Source of the DNA: Candidatus Poseidoniia archaeon | GTDB taxonomy: Archaea > Thermoplasmatota > Poseidoniia > MGIII > CG-Epi1 | DNA length: 45,969 nt | Assembly: GCA_030748895.1 (NCBI GenBank) | Contig: JASMLC010000013.1 | Location: 1 to 45,969 of the forward strand | Direction of reading: 5' to 3' | Translations under genes and position numbers: made by a program | Notes under the pieces: generated by a model | What the model was told of the DNA's origin: nothing | The model's database searches: none | Seen by the model: only the letters and a program-made list of their open reading frames with translations | Part shown: in pieces, positions 37,928 to 45,969 of the stretch | How the letters are laid out: each line of letters begins with the position of its first letter | Position numbering within the stretch: the stretch's first letter is position 1

Positions 37928-40828
37928 ATGGAATCCAACAATGGAAACAAACTCGCTTCGTTCCTTCTTGCAGGAGCGCTACTGCTTTCGGGACTGCTAG
38001 TTTTCCCAACCGCTGCAGGAAATCCGGGACCAGACCTCTGGCTCAGTGATTTCTACGAGCCTGCTGGAAGTCCACCTCCACGCGCTGACACGCTCTATGA
38101 GGTCTACTTGGCGTGGGAGAACAGTGGCGACGCCGACGCTAATGGTGTACGAATCGGTATCGACGACGAGGATGGCAACCAGATGGCCATCTCGGACTAC
38201 ATTAACATGGGTGCCGGTGAGACCGGCTCGCTGACGTTGAACATCACCTTTGACAGCGTGGGGGAGACTATGCCTGTCGCGATTGTAGACTACGACGAGA
38301 CCGTCAGTGAGGACGACGAGGACAACAACGAGTACGAGGGCTGGTTCAACGTCGAGCCGAAAATAGGCATTGCCGACGTCTGGGCCGATTTGGATATTGA
38401 GGACACCGAGGCTCAGGCAGGCCAGCAGATGCTGCTCCGCTTCAGCATCGGCAACTCCGGCAACGTCAGCACCGCTACGCCGGTAACACTTGGTCTCTTC
38501 TTCGAGGAGGCAGGCGATGAACCGCAGAACTGGATTGACCCCACTCCACTGCACTACGACTACATCCAGCCCCCACCCCCGGGTGAGGAAGGAGGTGAGA
38601 TGATGGAGTTTGAGTGGCAGGTTCCCCAGGACACCGATGATGGATGGTATGAGTTCACTGTAATTGCCGATTACTACGAAAACAACACTGAGGACAACAA
38701 TATCTCCAATAACCGGGACACCCACGAAATCTGTATCGGTGACTGCACCTTGCCCGACCTGACTTGGTACGAGGCGGCTCAGGAATCTATAACTCTAAGT
38801 CCTCCTGAGGCGATAGCGGGTGAAGTGGTAACCGTTATCTATGCCCTGGCCAACATCGGCGAGGGTGCCGCGGGACCACCAGCTATCGTAATCAACCTTG
38901 AGGTGGAAAAGTGCCCGTGTGATGGCAGCGGCTGGCAGCAGGTTAACACGACTGGCGACCTGCGTGTGACGATTGGCGCCGGCCAGACCTTTAGTTCCGA
39001 GGAAGAGCTGGGGCTGAACTGGTCGATTCCCGAAGATGGCCCGGGCGACTGGGACCTGCGCATCGTGATTGACCCTGACAACAATCTTGAAGAGGCTCGC
39101 GAGGACAACAACAACCTTACCTGGTATGATGCCCATGAGGACTACCTTGAGGTAATCGAGCGCAAGCCGGACCTACGGGTCGCAGGTGTCTCGACTCCTG
39201 GTCAGGCATACGCAGGTGATACCATCGACCTCGACCTCCATATCCAGCAGAGCGAACTGGGAAACAAGATGGCGACCGACACCAACGTGCGGCTGCGCAT
39301 CACCGACCCCGAGCTGCAGGAATACGGCCCCTACACCCTCGGACCGCTTGATGTCGGAACCTTCCCGGACATAATTTTCTTCACCTTCGAGTGGGATATT
39401 CCGCTCAACTGCGGCGGTAGCGCCTGTATCGGTGACTACACGCTGGAGGTCATGGTCGACCCCGGCAACGAGATTGATGAGTGGGACGAGACTAACAACC
39501 TGCGCAACGACCTCTCGATTAATGTGAAGGAAATGCTCCCTGACCTGATTGTCAGCGACGTGGTAATCACGCCGGTCGACGAGGACGGCAGCGCCGCGGT
39601 CGGCGTCGCCAGCACCATCACCGCTGTCGTCAGCAACATTGGGCTGCGCGACATGAGTCCGGGCGAAGGGGCTGACTTCGAGGTTACCTTCAGTACTGCG
39701 GCTCCGTCCTATTCCGTGATTGGCACGACCGCGGTTGGAATTGCTCTGGCGATTGGCGAGTCAGCCAACGTCTCGATTGGCTACATCTTCACTGACCTCG
39801 GCACCTACAAAGTAGTGGCCGAAGCTGACGCGGCTGACGACATCAACGAGATGGACGAGAGCAACAACGAGGCGTACGATATCCTCCCGGCCGTGACGAG
39901 CATCGACGGCTGGGTGCAGAATGTCACGACTACCGATGGCCTTTCGGGCAAGAATCATCCTCTCAGCTTCGAGATTGGTTTCAACAACCTCCCGGCTTCG
40001 GGCTGGCAATACCTCTTCTTCCGCGTGACCGTGGAGGGAACCGGTGGCTGGGGCGACGTTCTCCAGCTCGAGGCTGGTGAGAATTTCCTTGTTTCACCCG
40101 AGAAACCAAGCGGGGAACCGAGCGACTGGCGACCAGAAAACTGGTCCAGCGCTATATTCATGCCCAACACAGCCTACGTCAACCTGACCGCGGCGAATCC
40201 CAACGCGAACATCACGGTCAACTGGGTGCCCGACAAGGACCGTAGCGACAATTACACAATCACGATCAAGGTTTTTGCCATGATCGATACCGATGAGGAC
40301 AACAACGCCGCGACGACCACTGCCAACATCGAGAAACTGACGACCGACCTGCTCATCGAGAAGATGTCGGTCAAGGATACCGCCAGCTCGGTGCAGATAA
40401 TCGTCGACGTACTGTTCGTTGAGGGCGAGCAGTCGACCCTCTGGGACGTCGAAGTCTCGCTCAAGGTGTATGACTGGGATGACTACGCTGCCGACAGCGA
40501 CGCCGCGGTACCGCGCGAGAATCTCGGAACCAAGACTATCAACGGTGGGCTGTCGCGTGGCAGCAGCTGGTCGCTCACTTTCACCTGGGCGCGCGAGAAG
40601 GGCGAGTTCATCTTCGTCGCCGAGGTTGACCCCAACAACAAGGTGCGCGAAATCAACGAGGTTAACAACGTCTACGCCTCCGATGTGGAGGAGTTCGGCG
40701 ATGTCAGCACCGGCGGCACCGACAATGGTGGCGAGGACGATGGCGGCCTCTTCGGCATTCCATCTATCTCGGGAATAGCGGCGCTTTCGCTGCTCGGCAC
40801 GGTAGCCCTCCTGCGTCGTCGTCGCTAA
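37928..40828 (+). CDS. CARDB-repeat surface protein with C-terminal sorting-type tail
   Basis: The 966-residue product starts with MESNNGNKLASFLLAGALLL, a signal peptide ending near residue 30. Tandem CARDB-like domains of about 100-130 residues follow, each with features such as DNNEYEGWFNV, DPDNNLEEAREDNN, DPGNEIDEWDETNN and DPNNKVREINEVNN: the closing D-x-x-N-x-x-x-E/D-x-x-E-x-N-N turn repeats at least six times. A Gly/Asp-rich linker leads to GIPSISGIAALSLLGTVALL and four Arg, the motif-helix-basic layout of archaeal PGF-CTERM-type sorting tails, though the PGF itself is absent. It is probably an abundant surface or S-layer-associated protein. GC content is lower than in the neighbours, mainly in the first 1.3 kb. 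Its stop overlaps the GPN GTPase start (TAATG). Confidence 0.85.
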   Translation: MESNNGNKLASFLLAGALLLSGLLVFPTAAGNPGPDLWLSDFYEPAGSPPPRADTLYEVYLAWENSGDADANGVRIGIDDEDGNQMAISDYINMGAGETGSLTLNITFDSVGETMPVAIVDYDETVSEDDEDNNEYEGWFNVEPKIGIADVWADLDIEDTEAQAGQQMLLRFSIGNSGNVSTATPVTLGLFFEEAGDEPQNWIDPTPLHYDYIQPPPPGEEGGEMMEFEWQVPQDTDDGWYEFTVIADYYENNTEDNNISNNRDTHEICIGDCTLPDLTWYEAAQESITLSPPEAIAGEVVTVIYALANIGEGAAGPPAIVINLEVEKCPCDGSGWQQVNTTGDLRVTIGAGQTFSSEEELGLNWSIPEDGPGDWDLRIVIDPDNNLEEAREDNNNLTWYDAHEDYLEVIERKPDLRVAGVSTPGQAYAGDTIDLDLHIQQSELGNKMATDTNVRLRITDPELQEYGPYTLGPLDVGTFPDIIFFTFEWDIPLNCGGSACIGDYTLEVMVDPGNEIDEWDETNNLRNDLSINVKEMLPDLIVSDVVITPVDEDGSAAVGVASTITAVVSNIGLRDMSPGEGADFEVTFSTAAPSYSVIGTTAVGIALAIGESANVSIGYIFTDLGTYKVVAEADAADDINEMDESNNEAYDILPAVTSIDGWVQNVTTTDGLSGKNHPLSFEIGFNNLPASGWQYLFFRVTVEGTGGWGDVLQLEAGENFLVSPEKPSGEPSDWRPENWSSAIFMPNTAYVNLTAANPNANITVNWVPDKDRSDNYTITIKVFAMIDTDEDNNAATTTANIEKLTTDLLIEKMSVKDTASSVQIIVDVLFVEGEQSTLWDVEVSLKVYDWDDYAADSDAAVPRENLGTKTINGGLSRGSSWSLTFTWAREKGEFIFVAEVDPNNKVREINEVNNVYASDVEEFGDVSTGGTDNGGEDDGGLFGIPSISGIAALSLLGTVALLRRRR

Positions 40829-41607
40829 TGGCGCACACGGCGCTGCTCTTCTTCGTCGGTCCGGCTGGGGCGGGGAAGTCGACGCTAGTCGCGACGCTCA
40901 AGGAGTGGCTCACGCTGCAGCGCTTCGACCCCATCGCGCTGAACCTCGACCCGGGTGCCGAGACGATTCCCTACGCGCCCGATATCGACGTGCGCGAGCG
41001 GCTGACGCTGCGCGACGTGATGACCGAATACGGCCTCGGTCCCAACGGGGCGCAGGTGGTCTGCGCCGACCTGCTGGCGGTCGAGCTGGAGTGGCTGCAG
41101 AAGGAGGTCGAGGCGCTCAACTGCGACTACGTCATGGTCGATTCCCCGGGGCAGACCGAGTTGTTCCTCTACCGCGAGGCGCCGCGCGTTTTCGTCGATG
41201 GCCTCTCGTCGCGCACTGGGCTGGTGATGCTCTTCGACCCGTTGCTGTCGCGAACACCGGCCGGTTTCGTGACGCAGCTGCTGCTTGCAGCAGCTGCGCA
41301 CCTGCGCTTCCCGGTGCCGATGTTCCCCGTCCTGACCAAGTCGGACCTGCTCGAGCCCGAGGAAGTGGACCGCATCCTCGGCTGGGCTTCCGACCTCGAG
41401 ATGCTGCGCGGCGATATGCCTCCCGGGGAGGGGATGGATGCCATCCTCTCGGGCGAGCTGCTGCGGGTGCTGCAGACGCTGGCGCTCGAGAGCCAGCTTG
41501 TGGCGGTCTCGGCGCGCGAGGGTGAAGGGATGGACGAACTCTATTCACTCGTGCAGAGTGCCTTCGCCGGCGGCGACGACCTTGAGGCGCACGTCGACGC
41601 GCACTAG
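40828..41607 (+). CDS. GPN-loop GTPase
   Basis: This is a 259-residue dimeric GTPase of the GPN family. Eukaryotic members help assemble and import RNA polymerase II; the archaeal role is unsettled. The P-loop is GPAGAGKST (residues 11-19), and the defining Gly-Pro-Asn is residues 71-73 (YGLGPNGAQ). The G3 motif is MVDSPGQTELF, and the G4-like TKSDLL lies near 171. Length and motif order fit archaeal members such as Pyrococcus PAB0955. ATG 40828 shares one base with the TAA of the surface protein gene, so its translation may be coupled to it. Confidence 0.92.
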   Translation: MAHTALLFFVGPAGAGKSTLVATLKEWLTLQRFDPIALNLDPGAETIPYAPDIDVRERLTLRDVMTEYGLGPNGAQVVCADLLAVELEWLQKEVEALNCDYVMVDSPGQTELFLYREAPRVFVDGLSSRTGLVMLFDPLLSRTPAGFVTQLLLAAAAHLRFPVPMFPVLTKSDLLEPEEVDRILGWASDLEMLRGDMPPGEGMDAILSGELLRVLQTLALESQLVAVSAREGEGMDELYSLVQSAFAGGDDLEAHVDAH

Positions 41608-41608
41608 C

Positions 41609-41617
41609 ATTAAATCC
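41609..41617 (+). promoter_or_regulatory. TATA box of the leucine-catabolism operon
   Basis: CATTAAATC lies 20-28 nt before ATG 41637, directly after the GPN GTPase stop. It predicts a leaderless mRNA for the four-gene operon. Confidence 0.5.
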
Positions 41618-41636
41618 CGCGACCTCTCGCCGCCAG

Positions 41637-42389
41637 ATGGCTGCCGCGCCGGAGGTCCGTATCGAGTCACGCGACGATGTCCTGCGGCTGGTCCTCAATC
41701 GCCCGCAGAAGGGCAATGCGCTGACCCCCGAGATGATGGGCGCGCTGACCGCCGCTTTCGCTGGCGCCGCCGAACATGTCGGCCTGCGCGCGGTCACGCT
41801 CGCGGGTGCTGGAAAGCAGTTCTGCACCGGTGCTGACCTGGGCTGGATGGCGTCGCCGCCGACGGTCGAGCAGGGCGAGGCGCTAGCCGAGCTGTTTCGC
41901 ACCATCGCCGAGTGCCCGTTGCCGACGCTAGCGCTGGTGCAGGGCGGCTGCTACGGCGGCGCGATGGGGCTGGTGGCGGCGTGCGACTTCGTGCTCGCCG
42001 GCCCCGAGGCCGAGTTCGGTTTCACCGAGGTGCTCGTCGGCCTCGCGCCGGCAGTGATTTCACCATGGGCGATACAGCGGATGGGGGTGGCTCGCACGCG
42101 CGAGCTGTTCCTGACTGGCGAGCGTTTCGATGCACTGCGGGCACTCGAGTTGGGGTTGCTCACGGACGTGGCTAGTAACCTGGAGGCAGTGGCTGACGCG
42201 CTGCTCAAGGAGCTGCGCGCGGGCGGGCCGCAAGCGCAGCGTGCCATCAAGGAAATGCTGCTGACACGCGATGAAACAATTGAGGAGCGCAACGCCCGGT
42301 TGGCGCGCGTCATTACAGCGCTCCGTGATTCTGACGAGGCGCAGGAAGGCGTCGCTGCCTTCCTCGAGAAACGGAAGCCGGAGTGGTAG
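41637..42389 (+). CDS. Enoyl-CoA hydratase/isomerase family (probable methylglutaconyl-CoA hydratase)
   Basis: This 250-residue crotonase-fold enzyme contains the oxyanion-hole segments KQFCTGADLGWM and GGCYGGAMGLVAACDF, and EFGFTEVLVGLAPAVISPW with a probable catalytic Glu. The family hydrates enoyl-CoA thioesters. Its place at the head of an operon with methylcrotonyl-CoA carboxylase-type subunits makes 3-methylglutaconyl-CoA hydratase of leucine breakdown (LiuC/AUH) the best guess. Its TAG stop is followed immediately by the next ATG. Confidence 0.83.
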   Translation: MAAAPEVRIESRDDVLRLVLNRPQKGNALTPEMMGALTAAFAGAAEHVGLRAVTLAGAGKQFCTGADLGWMASPPTVEQGEALAELFRTIAECPLPTLALVQGGCYGGAMGLVAACDFVLAGPEAEFGFTEVLVGLAPAVISPWAIQRMGVARTRELFLTGERFDALRALELGLLTDVASNLEAVADALLKELRAGGPQAQRAIKEMLLTRDETIEERNARLARVITALRDSDEAQEGVAAFLEKRKPEW

Positions 42390-43862
42390 ATGCGGCGGGT
42401 ACTGGTCGCGAACCGGGGCGAGATTGCGTGCCGGGTTATCCGCGGCTGCCGCGAACTTGGCCTCGCGACGGTCGCCGTCTATTCAGAGCCAGACGCGAAC
42501 GCGCCGCACGTGCGGCTGGCCGACGAAGCGGTCGCCCTCGGGCCGGCAGCGCCAGCCGAGAGCTACCTCAACGCGAAGAAAATCATCGCGGCGGCGCGCG
42601 CCAGCCGCGCCGACGCCATCCATCCCGGCTACGGCTTCCTCTCCGAGAACGGCGACTTCGCCGCCGCGGTCGAGGAAGCGGGGCTGGTCTTCATCGGCCC
42701 CAGCGCGGAGACGATTCGCCAGATGGGCGACAAGTCGGCCGCCAAATTGCTGATGCAGGACGCGGGCGTCCCGGTCATCCCGGGTCACGACGGGATTGTC
42801 GGGGATAACTTTGCAACGGTTGCCGAAAAAATCGGGTTCCCGCTGCTAGTAAAGGCGGCCGCCGGTGGCGGCGGGAAAGGCATGCGCGTCGTCGAGGACG
42901 CGGACGGCCTCGAAGCGGCCGTCGAGGCGGCGCGGCACGAGGCTGAGGCGGCTTTCGGCGACGGCCGACTTCTCCTCGAGCGATATATAAATCGGTCACG
43001 CCACATCGAAGTCCAGATTCTGGCTGATAACAAGGGCCATACGGTGCACCTCGGCGAGCGCGAATGCTCGCTCCAGCGGCGGCACCAGAAAGTAATCGAG
43101 GAGGCGCCGTCGCCCGCGCTGACGCCCGAGCTGCGCGAGCAGATGGGCGCAGTAGCCGTCGCCGCCGCAAAAGCGGTCGGCTACCGCAACGCCGGCACGG
43201 TCGAGTTTCTGTTCCAGGACGGCGAATTCTGGTTCCTCGAGATGAACACGCGGCTGCAAGTCGAGCATGGTGTCACCGAACTTGCCTATGGCGTCGACCT
43301 CGTCAAGTGGCAGCTGCGGATTGCCGCTGGCGAGCCGCTAACGCTGCGGCAGGAGGACATTGCGCCGCGCGGCCACGCTATCGAGTGCCGTGTCTATGCC
43401 GAGGACCCGGCGCGCAACTTCCTGCCGTCACCCGGCCGTATTCGGCGGCTACGCGAACCGACGGGGCCGGGAATCCGGGTCGATTCCGGCATTGTCGAGG
43501 GGCAGGAAATCGGCACCGACTACGACCCGCTGCTCGCCAAGCTGCTGGCGCACGACGCCACGCGTGAAGATGCGCTCGACCGTATGACGCAGGCCCTGCG
43601 CGATTACGTAATCCTCGGGCCGACGACCAACATCGCGCACCTTGAGGCGCTGCTGCGCCACGACGCGTTCCGCGCGGGGGAGCTGGACACGCACTTCATC
43701 GATACTCACTTTAGTGAATGGGTGCCCGCAGCGCCATCGCTGGAGGCGCTCGTCGTGGCGGGAGCAACTCGTGGTGGCAGCGGCCAGCCGTCGACAACGG
43801 CTGTCGGCCGTGACCCGTGGTCACCGTGGGGCGGCCAGTCGGGCTGGCGGCAGGGGGTGTGA
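42390..43862 (+). CDS. Biotin carboxylase subunit of an acyl-CoA (methylcrotonyl-CoA type) carboxylase
   Basis: This 490-residue ATP-grasp enzyme carboxylates biotin using ATP and bicarbonate. It opens with RRVLVANRGEIACRVIRGCR. IHPGYGFLSENGDFA, LLVKAAAGGGGKGMRVV (the ATP-binding glycine-rich loop), ECSLQRRHQKVIEEAPS, FLEMNTRLQVEHGVTE and RGHAIECRVYAEDP follow in normal order. Beyond the biotin carboxylase core (about 450 residues) it ends with RDPWSPWGGQSGWRQGV. This resembles the D-P-W...G-W-R stretch that starts the linker domain in fused methylcrotonyl-CoA carboxylase alpha chains. The next gene continues that domain in the -1 frame after a G5 run at 43853-43857, so this looks like a split alpha subunit. 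Confidence 0.9.
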   Translation: MRRVLVANRGEIACRVIRGCRELGLATVAVYSEPDANAPHVRLADEAVALGPAAPAESYLNAKKIIAAARASRADAIHPGYGFLSENGDFAAAVEEAGLVFIGPSAETIRQMGDKSAAKLLMQDAGVPVIPGHDGIVGDNFATVAEKIGFPLLVKAAAGGGGKGMRVVEDADGLEAAVEAARHEAEAAFGDGRLLLERYINRSRHIEVQILADNKGHTVHLGERECSLQRRHQKVIEEAPSPALTPELREQMGAVAVAAAKAVGYRNAGTVEFLFQDGEFWFLEMNTRLQVEHGVTELAYGVDLVKWQLRIAAGEPLTLRQEDIAPRGHAIECRVYAEDPARNFLPSPGRIRRLREPTGPGIRVDSGIVEGQEIGTDYDPLLAKLLAHDATREDALDRMTQALRDYVILGPTTNIAHLEALLRHDAFRAGELDTHFIDTHFSEWVPAAPSLEALVVAGATRGGSGQPSTTAVGRDPWSPWGGQSGWRQGV

Positions 43863-44350
43863 TGTCGCAAACCTTCCGCTGCGGCGACTCGCAGTACGCG
43901 GTTGCGCTGCGGCAGCGCGGCGACGAGTTCGCGGGCGAGGTGGACGGAGAACCGGTCGAGGGGCATCTCGAGCAGCTTGAGGAGGGGCTCTACGAGGTTG
44001 ACGCCGGCGCGGGGGTGGTGCGGGTGCACGTCGTGCGCGACGGCCGTCGCACTTGGGTCCACTGCCAGGGGCAGGCGTGGGAGCTCGAGCACATCGCCGC
44101 CGCGCGAAACGCTGAGGCAGAGGCGGCGAGTGACCTGTTGCTCTCGCCGATTACCGGCAAGCTGGTTGAGCTGCGCGTCTCCGCAGGCGATTCGGTTACG
44201 CAGGGCGACACGCTCGCCGTGCTGGAAGCGATGAAGATGGAGCACCGGCTGCGCGCGCCGCGCGGCGGCACGGTGGCGCAAGTGACTGCGACCGCCCCGG
44301 GCGGACAGGTTCGCGAGCGCGAGCTGGTAATTGAGCTGGAGGCTGCTTGA
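43862..44350 (+). CDS. Biotin carboxyl carrier protein with part of the BT linker domain
   Basis: This 162-residue protein has a C-terminal biotinyl domain with EAMKMEH; Lys125 is the biotin site. The domain runs from [20 protein letters not shown] to LVIEL. The N-terminal 80 residues ([19 protein letters not shown] and so on) are beta-rich and resemble the second part of the BT linker domain of fused MCC/PCC alpha chains. ATG 43862 overlaps the preceding TGA (TGATG). The frame is open upstream to at least 43817, as expected if the ORF once ran on from the biotin carboxylase. Its own stop overlaps the next gene as TGATG. Confidence 0.88.
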   Translation: MSQTFRCGDSQYAVALRQRGDEFAGEVDGEPVEGHLEQLEEGLYEVDAGAGVVRVHVVRDGRRTWVHCQGQAWELEHIAAARNAEAEAASDLLLSPITGKLVELRVSAGDSVTQGDTLAVLEAMKMEHRLRAPRGGTVAQVTATAPGGQVRERELVIELEAA

Positions 44351-45966
44351 TGGAGCCGCTCGCGAGCAATATTGATACCGCCGATTCTGGTTACCTGACC
44401 AATGTCGAGCAGAATCGCGCGCTGGTGACAGAGCTGAAAGAGCGATTGGCGCAGGCGCGGGGCGGCGGTTCAGCGAAGGCAGTCAAGCGCCACCGCGCGC
44501 GCGGCAAGTTCACTGCCCGCGAGCGGATTGACGTGCTTCTCGACCGCGGCGCGCCGTTTCTCGAATTCTCGCCACTGGCGTCTGATGGAATCTACGATGA
44601 TGACGTGCGGTCGGCCGGCATCGTTACCGGCATCGGCGTCGTCCATGGGCGCGAGGTAATGGTTATCGCCAACGACGCGACGGTCAAGGGTGGTAGTTAC
44701 CTCCCGCTGACGGTCAAGAAGCATTTGCGCGCACAGGAAGTGGCTGCCGAGAACCGACTGCCCTGCATCTACCTTGTCGATAGTGGTGGCGCGTTTCTGC
44801 CGGAACAGGACGAAGTTTTCCCCGACCGCGAGCACTTCGGCCGCATATTCTACAACCAGGCGCAGATGTCGGCCGCCGGAATCGCGCAGGTCGCTGTCGT
44901 GCTCGGCAGCTGTACCGCTGGCGGCGCATATGTCCCGGCGATGAGTGACGAGACAGTTATCGTTCGTGAACAGGGCACTATCTTTCTGGCGGGGCCGCCG
45001 CTGGTGAAAGCCGCCACCGGCGAGGACGTGACGGCGGAAGAGCTGGGCGGGGCGGAGGTGCACTGCCGCGAGAGCGGCGTCAGCGACCACATCGCGCAGG
45101 ACGACCAGCACGCGCTCGAAATCACGCGCTCTATCCTGGAAAATTTGAACCGCTCCCCGAAGGCGAAGCTGGAGGTGACCCCGCCCGAGGAGCCGTTGCA
45201 CGACCCTGCCGAGATTTATGGAATACTGCCAAGCGACCCGCGGCAGCCGTTCGACGTGCGTGAAATCATCGCGCGCATGGTCGATGGCTCGCGCTTCCAC
45301 GAGTTCAAGCCACTCTACGGGCCGACGCTCGTCACCGGTTTCGGCCGGCTGATGGGCTACCCTGTCGGGATTCTCGCCAACAACGGCGTGCTCTTTTCCG
45401 AGTCAGCACTGAAGGGCACACACTTCATCGAGATGTGCTGTCAGCGCGGAATTCCGCTGCTCTTTCTGCAAAACGTCACCGGTTTCATGGTCGGCAAGGA
45501 ATACGAGGCCGGCGGCATCGCCAAGGATGGCGCCAAGATGGTGATGGCAGTCTCCAACGCTGCCGTTCCGAAGTTTACGGTCATCATTGGCGGCTCGTTC
45601 GGTGCAGGCAACTACGGCATGTGCGGCCGCGCCTACGGGCCGCGCCAGCTCTGGATGTGGCCCAGCGCGCGCATCTCGGTGATGGGCGGCGAGCAGGCCG
45701 CGACCGTGATGGGCATCGTCCACGAGGCGCGGGCGAAACGGAAGGGCGAGGCGGTGGACGAGGCCGGGCTCGAGGCCATGAAGGCGACGGTGCGCGAGCG
45801 CTACGCGTCCATGTCCTCGTCCTTCTACGCCACCGCCCGGCTCTGGGACGACGGCCTGATCGACCCCAGGGACTCGCGCCGCGTCCTCGGCCTCTGCCTC
45901 AACCTCCTCGACGAGGCCGGCCGCCGCCAGCTCCACCCCAACACCTTCGGCGTGGCGCGGTTCTAA
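44350..45966 (+). CDS. Carboxyltransferase subunit, methylcrotonyl-CoA carboxylase type
   Basis: This 538-residue crotonase-fold carboxyltransferase moves CO2 from carboxybiotin to an acyl-CoA. Its sequence resembles the methylcrotonyl-CoA carboxylase beta subunit (MccB/LiuB) more than propionyl- or acetyl-CoA types. Examples are [57 protein letters not shown] and [20 protein letters not shown]. The product is complete, ending at TAA 45964-45966 with [13 protein letters not shown] 44350 (TGATG with the previous stop) is chosen; the TTG at 44347 only adds one residue. With the hydratase and alpha-type subunits it completes two consecutive steps of leucine catabolism. Confidence 0.9.
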   Translation: MEPLASNIDTADSGYLTNVEQNRALVTELKERLAQARGGGSAKAVKRHRARGKFTARERIDVLLDRGAPFLEFSPLASDGIYDDDVRSAGIVTGIGVVHGREVMVIANDATVKGGSYLPLTVKKHLRAQEVAAENRLPCIYLVDSGGAFLPEQDEVFPDREHFGRIFYNQAQMSAAGIAQVAVVLGSCTAGGAYVPAMSDETVIVREQGTIFLAGPPLVKAATGEDVTAEELGGAEVHCRESGVSDHIAQDDQHALEITRSILENLNRSPKAKLEVTPPEEPLHDPAEIYGILPSDPRQPFDVREIIARMVDGSRFHEFKPLYGPTLVTGFGRLMGYPVGILANNGVLFSESALKGTHFIEMCCQRGIPLLFLQNVTGFMVGKEYEAGGIAKDGAKMVMAVSNAAVPKFTVIIGGSFGAGNYGMCGRAYGPRQLWMWPSARISVMGGEQAATVMGIVHEARAKRKGEAVDEAGLEAMKATVRERYASMSSSFYATARLWDDGLIDPRDSRRVLGLCLNLLDEAGRRQLHPNTFGVARF

Positions 45967-45969
45967 GGC

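Noticed and set aside
42982-42992. Strong TATA-like GATATATAAAT inside the biotin carboxylase gene
   Set aside because: It encodes conserved residues (LERYINRSR) and no start codon of a plausible gene lies 20-35 nt downstream.

Overview
The window comes from a high-GC archaeon. It encodes ribosomal protein eS17, a geranylgeranyl-reductase-family enzyme of ether-lipid synthesis, the HerA-NurA pair, a GPN-loop GTPase and an archaeal-type YchF GTPase. It also has a tRNA-Pro and many AT-rich TATA elements about 22-30 nt upstream of start codons, which suggests mostly leaderless mRNAs. Large secreted or membrane-anchored proteins with CARDB/NEW3-like repeats, two secreted peptidases (subtilase S8 and clostripain-like C11) and a leucine-catabolism cluster fit a protein-degrading heterotroph such as the marine Thermoplasmatota (group II/III Euryarchaeota). 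That placement is inference, not proof. Genes are packed tightly, with many ATGA, GTGA, TGATG and TAATG junctions. There is no gene-free stretch over 300 bases, and I see no CRISPR array, transposase or insertion sequence.

Layout. 1-1.7 kb: the tail of a gene, probably serine hydroxymethyltransferase, then a convergent pair of class IV aminotransferase and sulfotransferase-like P-loop protein. 1.8-8.5 kb: a giant beta-propeller/repeat surface protein with a cytoplasmic zinc ribbon, overlapping ychF. 8.5-11.7 kb: nurA, herA, and a YggS-type PLP protein. 11.7-17.5 kb: an Lrp/AsnC regulator divergent from a three-gene glutamate synthase operon (degenerate GltB2 paralogue, GltB2, GltB1-GltB3 fusion). 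17.5-20.2 kb: HAD phosphatase, ceramidase-like membrane enzyme, tRNA-Pro(TGG), GNAT acetyltransferase and PRC-barrel protein. 20.2-22.8 kb: eS17, geranylgeranyl reductase, orphan membrane protein. 22.8-26.7 kb: MFS transporter with a family 2 glycosyltransferase, a small membrane protein and an ABC-2 exporter. 26.7-28.4 kb: pyrK and pyrD. 28.5-34.5 kb: the two secreted peptidases. 34.5-37.8 kb: a DUF6580-like membrane protein, a family 5 uracil-DNA glycosylase and three tandem AIM24 paralogues. 37.9-41.6 kb: a CARDB-repeat surface protein overlapping a GPN GTPase. 41.6-46 kb: enoyl-CoA hydratase, biotin carboxylase, biotin carrier and carboxyltransferase genes of a methylcrotonyl-CoA carboxylase type.

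How the parts fit. Secreted peptidases and surface repeat proteins suggest attachment to and digestion of protein. Leucine breakdown through methylcrotonyl-CoA, a class IV aminotransferase and glutamate synthase would handle the amino acids and nitrogen, with an Lrp-type regulator next to glutamate synthase. The most notable signals are: low-GC patches that start and stop inside genes; two unrelated surface proteins that both end in a TM helix plus a cytoplasmic zinc ribbon; a carboxylase alpha subunit apparently split at a G5 run; a perfect palindrome at the predicted transcription start of the Lrp gene; and a ceramidase/CREST-type protein in an archaeon.
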